A stretch of DNA of 64,000 nucleotides from the NCBI GenBank assembly GCA_019055375.1, contig JAHQIW010000367.1, positions 1 through 64,000 on the forward strand, given 5' to 3'. Under the pieces are notes generated by a model. It did not search any database and was not told the DNA's origin. It saw nothing but the letters and a program-made list of their open reading frames with translations. Shown piece by piece: positions 54,561 to 64,000 of this stretch. The translations under genes were made by a program, and so were the position numbers. The DNA comes from Parelaphostrongylus tenuis (taxonomy: Eukaryota; Nematoda; Chromadorea; Rhabditida; Metastrongylidae). Each line of letters opens with the position of its first letter. Positions within the stretch are counted from its first letter, which is position 1.

Positions 54561-54989
54561 CCTCGCGTCAACTAATCAAGATAAGTTTCTTGATTTCCAT
54601 GTATCAATTAATTATACTAAGGTTTATAGAAAGTCGAACTTTTAAATCGTTCCATTCTAGTCCGTAGGTCCAATTGTAGCGTTCTTGAGGAGATTTTCTA
54701 GGTTCCTTTTCGGTATACACATGAAACGCTTTGACTTCGTCTTAATCATAGCTTGATGTGGCGCGTAAGCAACGACGACGGTTGAAGCCGGCATTGATCA
54801 ACATCGTTTCAACCGCAATCATTTAATTTGTGTTTGTCACTCAGTACTCCATATGAATTGAAGCCAACTTACGCTGTCTATTACGTGTTTGAGTTATTTT
54901 CAGTCTATTTCACGTGCTAACGCCTAATAAAGAGAGGAGAAAGCTCTGGATGAATGCAAAAGATAGAGGGGCGGAAGAGAGTTTGCTAA

Positions 54990-55409
54990 GTGCTGCTAAG
55001 GCACGATATTTTCCTAGCATTTCCTAGAAGAGGCAGTCGTTGTAGCACTATGGTAAGGAGGAAAAAAAGGTCAAGCCGGTCGCACAAGCGAACATTTCAG
55101 GCCGGAAAAACTTGGTTAATCAGAATCAGGTCCGTTGATATCGACACATTTTTACGAGGAAAAAGCTCTTTATTTTCACAACTCAAACTCTGGAGTTCTG
55201 AGGTGATGAAAGAAATAAAAACAGTTTCGACCTCGCCTGAGTTTCCGAAGAATTACTCTTCCAGACAATTCTCGAAAAAACATGAAGAAGCGCGCTATCG
55301 GGGTGAAGGATTGGTTCTTTTTGTCAACCAATGTGGACGCGGTAGTCAAACTCTGTGCTTTCTTCAGTCAAAAGTACCATTCCGCTGCAATCGTTTTATT
55401 CGAATTTAG
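54990..55409 (+). CDS. Unrecognised 139-codon frame
   Basis: Basic N-terminus (MVRRKKRSSRSHKR near residue 21) and no recognised domain. No splice partner or element signature was found. It may be chance or a decayed repeat. Confidence 0.2.
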   Translation: MLLRHDIFLAFPRRGSRCSTMVRRKKRSSRSHKRTFQAGKTWLIRIRSVDIDTFLRGKSSLFSQLKLWSSEVMKEIKTVSTSPEFPKNYSSRQFSKKHEEARYRGEGLVLFVNQCGRGSQTLCFLQSKVPFRCNRFIRI

Positions 55410-55844
55410 AGAGTTGCGATTAATTGAATTACCAAAAAGTCGCAAATAAACTATATAATCTTTTTTTATTGAAGCTTCGATTTTGAAAAGCTCAGCAAAC
55501 CTTTATTGTAACACAAACAATGAGTCGATCGCCACCAGTTCTCCTAGAAGATTCATACTAATCGTAACTCGCAGTGCGATTGCGCGTTGAGTCGTTCACT
55601 GTTGCACAACACCGGCATAACCCCAAAACAATGACTTTTCACCCTTCATTTTGTATGTTATTCGCTCGAAAAGCTCGCGTAACTTGGAAATCTTTTTTTT
55701 TACTCAGACATAAATGAGATCCTTTCATTACCTTTTTTATCTCAGAACTGCGGATGTATTTGCTTCTAGCAGAAGGAAACAGTAAAATTACTCAAAAGTG
55801 CAATTTATGTCACTGTTAAATGTTACGCTGCGAAAGCACATAAA

Positions 55845-56000
55845 AGCTAAAAGGAGAAGGTTTTTGGCGTTGATCAATATCTGTAGGATGTGCCATGCAT
55901 TCGTTCCCAATTATAAGCTTCAATTAAGAATATTGAATGCGATTCTGGCCTTTACAATGACTCGCAGTGGCCTCCCGCTGTATCAAGTCACAGAGCGCAG
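55845..56000 (-). repeat. tRNA-derived SINE (family A), head-truncated
   Basis: The tail 'ttttggcgttgatcaatatc' and body up to 'ggcctcccgctgtatcaagt' are present. The tRNA-like head is missing. A separate tRNA-like stretch follows at about 56150-56220 on the minus strand. Confidence 0.6.
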
Positions 56001-56259
56001 AAACTGTACATAAATATATACTGCTATAAGATTCGAGAAAAGTTATTGCCTAAATATATGCAAGGAAAGTAGAATCACAAATTTTGCATTGATCCCTGAA
56101 CAACCTCACAACTATTCTGGCGCCACTTTATCAAAATGTCTGATATGGGCGGTGTCGAACCAGGAACCATGTGTATATGGCATGGCTTTCATAAGTATTG
56201 CAGTGCATGCTCCCGTGTATGTAATGAGTTATAAATAATTTGAATTGGTGTATGAATTA

Positions 56260-57185
56260 CCATAACACTTCTACATTGGTCACCACCTCTAATAGATAAA
56301 GAGCAGTTGGCAGATTTACTAGAGTCTGGTGAGAATGTAACTTGGCAATCACTCATATGAATGTGAAGGTGGTATGACTCTGTCACTAGTAATTGGGTTC
56401 CTAACTTCATCTCCGCAATGCGATGGCTTCTAGTTTATTCAAGAATATATAGTTCATCAATTTTTATGTGCTCCATAATATCAATTTCGAAGAATACTTG
56501 CTGAATTTGCTCGCCTCTCGGCAAGCACACGTCTACTTTTAAATCCACTTCGATTCATATCCATCGTACTGCGTCATCTTAGGGCTGAGCGACTCAAGGA
56601 GTCCCGTTGCATGAGCTTAATCAGTGGACAAGTCTTCCTATGAACTACTTTGCTCTTGAATCATCATGTGCAGTCTACTGCAGTTAAACAAATGATGAGA
56701 ATGTGGCCGCTCAGGAAATAGATATATCACTAACTTTGTTGGTTGAGTAATTGAATAAATGTGTAGTTTTGATATCCCGTTTTGCAGGACTTCGCAATTT
56801 TTTTGTAGTTGGGCCTTAAATTTGAGTAAATAAGGTTTAATATGAACATTATAAAAATAACAACATAACGAGCTCAACACTGTACAACGATTACTTGAGG
56901 ATCACATATAGATCTTAATATATCGGTGGTACATGAATCTCTACAGGCACGATTAATTGACTGCACGATAGCGAAAAGAGGAGCTAGAGCCGAAAAAGCA
57001 GGACAGCACAAATGATATCGTAAATTGGTGGTGACATCTATATATCGATGTTCATTCCAGCAAATGTTAAGGCAATAGACGAAACTTTGAGTTAGATGCA
57101 TTTCCCCAAATGGACGAAAGATATGATAAAGTAATGATTCTTTACAGTTCACAGTCTGCAAAGCACGATCATAGATAACTATCAC
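56260..57185 (-). CDS. Cysteine-rich unassigned gene region, at least two exons
   Basis: A minus-strand frame after an acceptor 'gtgctttgcag' (about 57165) reads 'TVNCKESLLYHIF', 'NICWNEHRY' and 'CRDSCTTDILRSICDP', with about nine cysteines in 95 residues. It ends at a donor-like 'CAAGTAATC' or a stop near 56877. A second coding-like stretch (about 56416-56260, 'DCQVTFSPDSSKSANCSLSI') ends at 'ATGGTAATTC', a plausible donor. The composition suggests an extracellular domain. I do not recognise the family and cannot place a start. It lies downstream of the DDR gene on the same strand. Confidence 0.35.
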
Positions 57186-57229
57186 TAGATGTCATACTAT
57201 TTATCTTTTACATATAATACATATTTACA

Positions 57230-57750
57230 TATCATTTCGTGTATTTTCTTAAGACACGCTCAAATTCCAATATTCCTGGTAATTACTTTTGAGCCATGCA
57301 TGTGGTCTGTTATGGACATTTTATACAGTGCATTACACGTGTTTCGGTCTTTCAGCTTCGTCAGTTCATACAATTCGTTCTAAGTGCTTCCTTAAGACCA
57401 CGCTCAAATTTCAGTATGCTTGGTAATTATTTCTGAGCTATGCATGGTTTTTTGTAAGCATTTATACGGTGTAATATCACGTGCTTCGACCTGGTCTGAT
57501 ATGCCACAACAGAAGAACAGTCGAGTGTACAACACTGCCCGTTTAGCGATTTTAATCACTTGACGGTGCGTGTAAATACTACGTCTGCGGTTTCTCTTTA
57601 TGAGGGGGATCTCGCTCCCAAAGGGATTGGCTCAGACGAAAGAATCCGTACAAATGACCAGGCTGAAAGGCCGAAGCACGTGCACTGCACTGTACATGTG
57701 CTCATAACAGACCAAATGCATGGCTCAAAAATAATTGTAAGGCGTATCGT
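57230..57750. repeat. Three-copy repeat, two direct and one inverted
   Basis: 'taattacttttgagccatgcat...cacgtg(t)ttcgg' occurs at 57279-57350 and 57424-57490 on the plus strand, and inverted at 57650-57745. The inverted pair could be element termini. Frames over them are shadows of each other. Confidence 0.55.
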
Positions 57751-59122
57751 TAAACATTTTGTAGGTAACGTAAGGAAAGCGCGCAATGAGGTCAAACTAA
57801 AATGTTCTTCTTGGTCTCTATATGATGCATAAAATAGTCTCTATATGATGCTAAGAGTAGTCACTTAGACGCTGTCGAAGTTATTTGGGATGTCGGGGCG
57901 AAACCCAGAAAAAGATATGAGAGATTTGGTTTTTGAATATTTGTTTAGGTGCCGAACATATTACAGACACATACAATTTTCGGCTTCAACGTTATGAAAG
58001 CTGTGAAAACTTTTGTCGGTATTGATGTTACCACAAAAGCTGAGCATTCACAAATTAGCCTCACAGTTTAAAGTCTATTGCATTTGTTGATCTACGAAAA
58101 TTACGATGGAAAAAGCAGTACATGGAAAATGGGTGGTAGTAGAGTGCAACGAGAAAAATGAAGTGTCTACAACGTAAAGCTGCCTAACCTTCAACGATGA
58201 CACTAGTCGCCACTATGACGAACTTTATTCTGTGGCCATGAAAGAACTCCACAATGGTAAGCCAGTGATTTCAAGAAAGCAAAGAATCCAAAGACTGTTC
58301 TTGTCCATTATATTTCTTCTTTTTAATCTGATGGAAAAGCCTTATCGCTCCGCACTACGACACCTATATATATTTGAAAGGGGTCGACCCAATCCTTCTA
58401 ATGAAATACTTTATTGCTCAATGTAAACATAACGTCCATGAAATAAGAAATTTACTATATGCATAGCATAAAAGACAAAGAGATTTGGAATCATCGGCTG
58501 TGAGTGCGTGAGCTTTAAGAATTGATGCTATACTAAACGCTGAGTAACTCAGAGCTAACGAAATTTTGTTGAAATCAATTGGAAAATAAAAGTCTATAAA
58601 CAGAACAACATAGAACTCTTTAACCGTATTGAAAATGATTATCCTGAGAAGGTTTGGGAGCTGAGCTGTGAGCTACTGTCATGTTACTTGAGTGTGGATT
58701 AACGACTGTAACTGTAGATGTAACGATTCAAACGATGGTCTAGACTGAGGGTCGTACTGCCAGCAGGGCATCAGAACGTTGGTGAACAGGCCAGTAGGGC
58801 ACAAGGTTGGGCACTCCAGTGTGTGCTAAATAAGTGAAAAAACTCAAGTTGAGTTGATTATGTGATAAAGTTTTATAAACATGCTTGATGAAAGTTTTTT
58901 TCATTCTCATCGAATGGAACGTTTCTGGTAGCCAAATTTCTTTGGTGAGATAGCTACTAGTTTTTCTGAGCTAGTATCAACACTAACGATTTCTCACGAT
59001 CAAAAGCGAGTAAGTTATAGATGATCCTTTTCAGATCAAGATAAAAGCGGAAATGCGATTCATCATGACCTGTCAAAAAATTCTTATTGACGCTACGCTG
59101 ATAAATGTCAGTAACTAACTTG
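57751..59122. other. Expected position of the kinase C-terminal exon(s), not found
   Basis: The DDR kinase domain lacks its last part (the conserved CW...RP segment), which should lie to the left on the minus strand. I found no convincing exon here. A 64-codon plus-strand frame at 58232-58426 is unassigned. Confidence 0.35.
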
Positions 59123-62100
59123 CAGGATACAGCTGGAGCTCATAACATGGATGTTCTCCAAGACTTGATCGTCCGTCAGAGAACTATATGGTTTTTTCAC
59201 GACAGAGGGTGAACACTTCCCAAAGCGTCACTCCGAACGACCATACATCGCTATGCGATGAGAATTTTCCCTGAATCATAATTAAGATTGTATGGATACG
59301 TACTGTAGCATTGTAGAGGTTATTGATAATGGGGAGTGAGATGAAGGAAAACGTTCCAGAAATGTAAAGACAATCTTTTAGCAATTTTAAAGTAGTGCTA
59401 TTCTTCAATGCTTTCTCTTCTAGATATTATGCCGTTAAAAAGCGGTAAACGTACAATTATCTCCACCCACCAAAAGCAGACTTTCCCAGGCCATCCAGCG
59501 AATCGGCAACACAAACATTCCCTCTACGCGGTAGTAATCGTTTGAATATAAACTGCGAGCCATGCCAAAGTCTGCGATTTTCACATTTCCCTCCTCATCA
59601 ACAAGACAATTCCGAGCTGCAATATCTCTGAAGGCAAACACGATTACTTAAAAGTCGTCATGAGATGTCAGTGAAGTTGTCAGTCAAAGAGAACTGAAGG
59701 GTCTGTTGTGTAGAAATAGTCCCTAAAACTACTTTAAGATGCTAAATTTGTGAAGCACAGCAAGATTTAGAGATACTAGACTCATGCGAGGCCCAATCAC
59801 GATGGGGAAACATTATAGAAGAGGCACATTTATAGACTGGATGACTAGGATCATGGTTGGTTCACTATTTAAAACATTTGACACAAATCCTTAAACTATA
59901 TGTCAAGGAGTCATGGAAGAAAACCTCTTTTCTCTCTATTGTGAAGCATTATCTTAACGATTCTTGTTAATATTACTCATGAAATCAAACGGCTATATGG
60001 CTATGCAAAAAAAAACACCTCAAATATTTTCTGATTCGCATAACTGTGTTAAGATTTCTCAGGTATATCCTCTTATAGAAGTAAATAAACAGAGGTACAA
60101 GTTTAAGGTTGGAGCCGTACCTGTGAACGAAGTGGCACGACTCGAGGTAGGCCAGCCCTGCTGCCAGTTGTGTAGCCACAGAGATACAATAAAGTGTGCT
60201 GAAACTTCATCTTCAAGAAGTAGAAAACTTCTAGATTGTCGATGGCGAGAAAATATTTTTTGTTGCTCTATACCCAACTTCAGTTTGGACATCTCTCTTG
60301 TTTCTCAATGTCCGTGAAACAACGTATGTGAATATTCTTTTACTGCCATAATCATCCAATTATTCTTTATTGCTTTTAAAATTTCTCTTGTAGTAATTCA
60401 TTCAAGGTGGGAAGGAAAGGAAAACTTACTCAACGTGTTCCAATTTGTTCATGAACGACTTCAAATCGCCATTCATCATATACTCCATAATACAGATCAT
60501 CGGTTTGTCAATAGTCGAGACACCAATCACTTCCACAACATTCGGGTGCTTAAGATTTCCTAAAGTGACATCAGGAATTCTTCATGGAATTTTTGGAAAA
60601 CGAGGAGGCATTATTTTCATTGCTTCAGATTTAACAAGATTATGACTTGTTGGAAAATAAAAGTTTTCTGACTAGTGTTATCAAGTCACTTCTATAAAGA
60701 GGTTAATAAAATCAAGAGCAAAGAAGAGCTTATCTATCTAATTTCAAGTCTGTGCTTTATCATTTTGGGAGCTGTTGCAAGAAGCCGCACTTTTGAAGCA
60801 GGAGCACTCATGCTAATGGCGATTTGATGAAGATATAAATAGGAGGAGAACGCATGACGTCTTCGGACGATCTGAATCGAGAAAGCACTGTCAATTCAGA
60901 GGCATTTATAGTGCGGACAAGACAGAAGCAGTTAATCGGAGCCGACGAGAGCAGAAAATTCGTAGTGAAGATGTCCTTGAAAATCAAGTTGGCCATGAAC
61001 GTCGACAATTTCATACAGTTAGATGCCCAAATCGAACGTTTTGGAAAGATGCGCTTCAAAACTATTTGACAGACTTGTCATTTATGTCTCAGCATAAATA
61101 TATGACCAAGAGGATGTCGAATTAAGATGTGTGCTTAAAGTTATATAAGTTCTAAAAGATGACGGCTCTTCAACATTTACGTCGGTCACGACATTATCAA
61201 AACTATTCTCGGAAGAACATATGCATCTAGAGACTGGACTGGAGTGGGCAGATTAAAAGGTATTCATGCTAATTTACATTCAGAGACCGCTTTCTCAACT
61301 TTGAACGTTGCACCTCACGGAGAGTGTGACAGCGAAATAAACCATGTGATGATGAACGGAAGGTTTTGCATAACCAATATCGCCGCGTCCCGAAATCTTG
61401 GAATTGAATTTCACCGCGAACAGTTCATGTTTTTGTGAAAAAGAGAACAAACAAGTTTCAAGTGAAAAAAAATCCGTAAATTTATCGTAATTTTGGATAT
61501 CTCTTCATCTGACGAGAGTTCGTTTTTACGCTGACAACGAGGAGATCAGAAAGTTCGGAGCTTCAAAGTTAAAAGAAATATCGACCTCCGGAAACACTAG
61601 AGCCAAACTAGAAAACTATCATTTTTGCCAGTTAGATGACCGTTCCTTGTCGGGAGAAGATAAGCATCACTTTCGAAGGAGGAATGAGGATGTTATCAAC
61701 AAAGAACGTCAACTGCTATCATAACGACGAGCGTGCTCAATTGCATCCATATCAAATCAAAAAAGGAAAATTTTGTATCAGCGTCTAGTTTGCGTGCTTT
61801 GCGCTATTTGAAGAAATCGGTTTGGAGATTTTCAAATGGACTGGTAGAACTTTGATAAGGACATTCACGTAAACAATTAAGTTATGCAAAGAAATCAGCG
61901 CTGTGAAACACATCGACATCATAACAAACTCACTGAAGCACTGTGAGAATGGACAATTGTCTTGTCTCATTTACAGAGTCAAAAAGACCTTCGACCCTTC
62001 TGAAATGAATCAGTAAAGCTTTCAAAACTACAGTGTTCTTATTCGTCATACGAATATCCTTCTCAAACTAAACCACAGCTTCACTTTGAGACTATGACCA

Positions 62101-63966
62101 TTATTATGGAATAAAAATTTGCCCCAAGAAAAGAATTCAACAGTGTGATGCTATTTTGCTGGAATCAGATGTAATTCACATTTACATCATCTCTGCTTTA
62201 CTGGAGAATATCAAGTAGTAGTTGCCATAATCCCACTTTTAATAAATTACTCATATTGTATAGCAGAAAAACTCCTTTGAATACTCCTTTTACATGTGAT
62301 TGGGTCGTGATGTCAGTATTGTAAATGATTGAATTCGGTGACAGTCAAGAGGTAACAAGTGGTCGGAGAATCGCACGAAGTCATCGTGAACTTGATGACA
62401 AAGACAAGAAGACGATTGCTCATGCATTAACATACGCTTTCAACAATTACACATTATGAAGATGAAGACATAATAAAGACTGAAAAAATCCATTAGACGG
62501 AGATGAGAATAGGCTTCCGAAATCAAATCTACGTCGGCTACTGGAGATCGAAGATGCCACCATACACCCCAAATATCGAGAGTAAAGTGAACCGCGCACT
62601 TGGCCCGTTCAAGTGATAACCACTAGACAGAAAAGGATTATGACTGTGTCCCACACTATGACAAATTAATTTAAAGGAAAAAAATACAACAGAAATCTTC
62701 TTATGATGGAAAATTACAAGATACAGAGCCATTTGATGCAAGACACTTCAGCAAACATAATATAAGAGCTGTACCTAACACTCTGATTTCGCGCAAGAAT
62801 GCGACCTCGTCTTCTTGAGAAACACTGTTGAGACGTTTCACAGCAACCTGACGAGATTCCAGAAGGCAGCGATGTAACTGAAGTAGATCTGTCTAGATTT
62901 CTTTCACATAATGATTGTCAAAAAAATACCTCTCCAAATTCTCCTTGACCTATTTTTTCAATGAATACTAGTTGATTTCTATTTATTTCGGGCAGCGTCG
63001 TGCAGTACACCTCGCCATAGTCTGAGTACTTCACAACCGACGACAAGGGATTACTGAAATATTCGCTCAAGTGACCAGTAAAAGAAAATTGTGGTGAAAG
63101 CAGTGAATTGTTGGGAGTAATGGTAAGACTGCTCTTTGAAAACATAGGTATTAAAGTGAAAATGGCGCTCTTGTATTCACAAATGCTCCCAATTATATAT
63201 GTCTTCTGGAAGAAAGCGCAGTGTTAAGAGAAGACTTCTCTCCACAATGTGAAAAGTAGGAGCAGGATTGAAAATTGAAAAAATCCTAATAACCGTGTCG
63301 ATTAAGTTTAAGCCATTGAGGTCATGGTATTATGGGAAAAATTGCTTAGCCAGCTCCTCACCTCGGTGTAGGAGTTCCAGTTTTATTCTCAGTATAATGT
63401 GACACTTCTAACGCCTGGTTCTGGAACGAATGAAGAAGCGGTTCTAACGAGGATTTATCCTCTCGGGAGCTAAAATTCTATCTTTTAGTGCCGCTGAAAA
63501 TAAACCAAATAAAGAACTGATTCATGGAAAAGATTCTCAAAATTCTTCTTCTTAACTATGTCTATTTTACAATTTCATAGTAGTCATAACAGATTTCACG
63601 AAATTTAAATTGCGCAAAACATTATGATTTTAACATCATACGCATTTCCTAGATAATTTTTATGACAAACCATTATAAATGTCATTCAAAACTTGTTTTG
63701 TGAAACAAAAAAAGGGCTTATTCTTACCACGAAAAATCTGGTTCGGCATAATCCGATGAAATCACAATCATAGGACATTTTTCTAATAACGCATTCTCCA
63801 TATTATCTCTGGCCATTTGAAATGTAGAGGGTGAAATTGGCTACAACAAGTAAACATGCGATGGTATCAAGCAATCGGATTTCCTTGGGATACCTTGAAA
63901 GCGCCTCCTTTAAAGCTGAGATGAGCTGTATGTGGTGGTGAAGCTGTTCGAATCTTGTCCCGTTTT
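59123..63966 (-). CDS. Discoidin-domain-receptor-type tyrosine kinase, intracellular part
   Basis: Exons, 5' to 3' on the minus strand: 63966-63894, 63840-63728, 63131-62930, 62877-62775, 60559-60430, 60198-60121, 59627-59471, 59270 to about 59123; every junction is in phase. The juxtamembrane part has '[20 protein letters not shown]' and '[15 protein letters not shown]'. Kinase motifs follow in order: glycine loop [14 protein letters not shown] lysine, FLREI glutamate, gatekeeper region [25 protein letters not shown], activation-loop tyrosines 'NDYYRVEG', '[10 protein letters not shown]' and '[16 protein letters not shown]'. The loop sequence and [10 protein letters not shown] fit discoidin domain receptors, which sense collagen. 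The discoidin and transmembrane exons lie beyond 64000. The last exon is frameshifted (59192-59197). Confidence 0.88.
59192..59197 (-). other. One-base frameshift in an A6 run of the kinase exon
   Basis: The frame reads [10 protein letters not shown], then hits TAG two codons later. Removing one A of the six would continue in frame into sequence that fits a DDR C-lobe ([10 protein letters not shown], 59178-59148). A homopolymer assembly error or a real inactivating indel are both possible. Confidence 0.75.
60640..61159. other. Kinase intron, left flank of the LINE
   Basis: The 71-codon plus-strand frame at 60854-61069 lies just upstream of the LINE endonuclease fragment and may be a degraded upstream part of it, but I see no diagnostic motif. 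Confidence 0.3.
61160..62020 (+). pseudogene. RTE-type LINE, endonuclease and N-terminal RT region, decayed
   Basis: 61318-61390 encodes '[20 protein letters not shown]', matching the NEIDHI.TN.R endonuclease segment. About 61910-62013 encodes '[19 protein letters not shown]' and 'VKKTFDPSE', matching the RT block IDLKKAFDSVE with its catalytic aspartate kept. Stops and shifts separate these. The element lies antisense inside the 2.2-kb kinase intron between 60559 and 62775. Confidence 0.7.
62021..62774. other. Kinase intron, likely decayed LINE sequence
   Basis: It follows directly on the RT fragment. The frames are short and I find no YADD box, so the 3' part of the LINE is lost or unrecognisable. 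Confidence 0.3.
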
Positions 63967-64000
63967 CTATAGAAGCATAAGACGACTAGTGGAGAGGCCA

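Noticed and set aside
57560..57832. 90-codon plus-strand frame and its 65-codon minus partner
   Set aside because: Both fall in the inverted/direct repeat set at 57230-57750 and translate copies of each other on opposite strands.
1..64000. CRISPR arrays, prokaryotic operons, phage or insertion-sequence content
   Set aside because: No regularly spaced repeats with spacers, no operon-like packed frames and no ribosome binding sites. Exon-intron structure and eukaryotic transposons are present throughout.

Overview
The window looks like nuclear DNA of a nematode, most likely a clade V (strongylid or hookworm-like) parasitic species. It is AT-rich. Genes are split into short exons with TTTCAG-type acceptors and long, repeat-filled introns. 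The recognisable proteins are a nematode-type LBP/BPI/CETP lipid-binding protein and a discoidin-domain-receptor-type tyrosine kinase. The rest is mostly decayed mariner, RTE-type LINE and Penelope-like elements plus tRNA-derived repeats. The species is inferred, not proven.

Layout: 1-17.5 kb has no convincing host gene. It holds satellite-like DNA, tRNA-derived SINEs, two palindromic elements carrying back-to-back tRNA-like sequences, two mariner remnants, a 2.2-kb unit duplicated 20.6 kb downstream, a 430-bp foldback and the 3' end of an RTE LINE. From 17.5 to 27.8 kb (minus strand) lies a multi-exon gene for a secreted protein. I rebuilt it from splice sites and codon phase, and it may be a divergent TULIP/BPI-fold protein. 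Only 222 bp separates its ATG from that of a clear BPI-family gene on the plus strand (28.0-51.1 kb). That gene has twelve located exons with matching phase, one missing exon, and a 7.5-kb intron packed with transposons.

From 51 to 57.8 kb come RTE and Penelope-like fragments, a SINE, a cysteine-rich unassigned coding region and an inverted/direct repeat set. From 59.1 to 64 kb (minus strand) lies the intracellular half of a DDR-type receptor tyrosine kinase: juxtamembrane exons, glycine loop, VAVKRL, HRD, DFG and most of the C-lobe. Its extracellular part lies beyond the right edge. One intron contains an RTE LINE on the opposite strand. The last visible kinase exon carries a one-base frameshift in an A6 run.

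Functionally, the two head-to-head secreted genes may share a promoter and a lipid- or LPS-binding type role. The kinase would be a collagen-sensing receptor by family. Exon boundaries are read by eye from splice motifs and phase, so they need transcript support.
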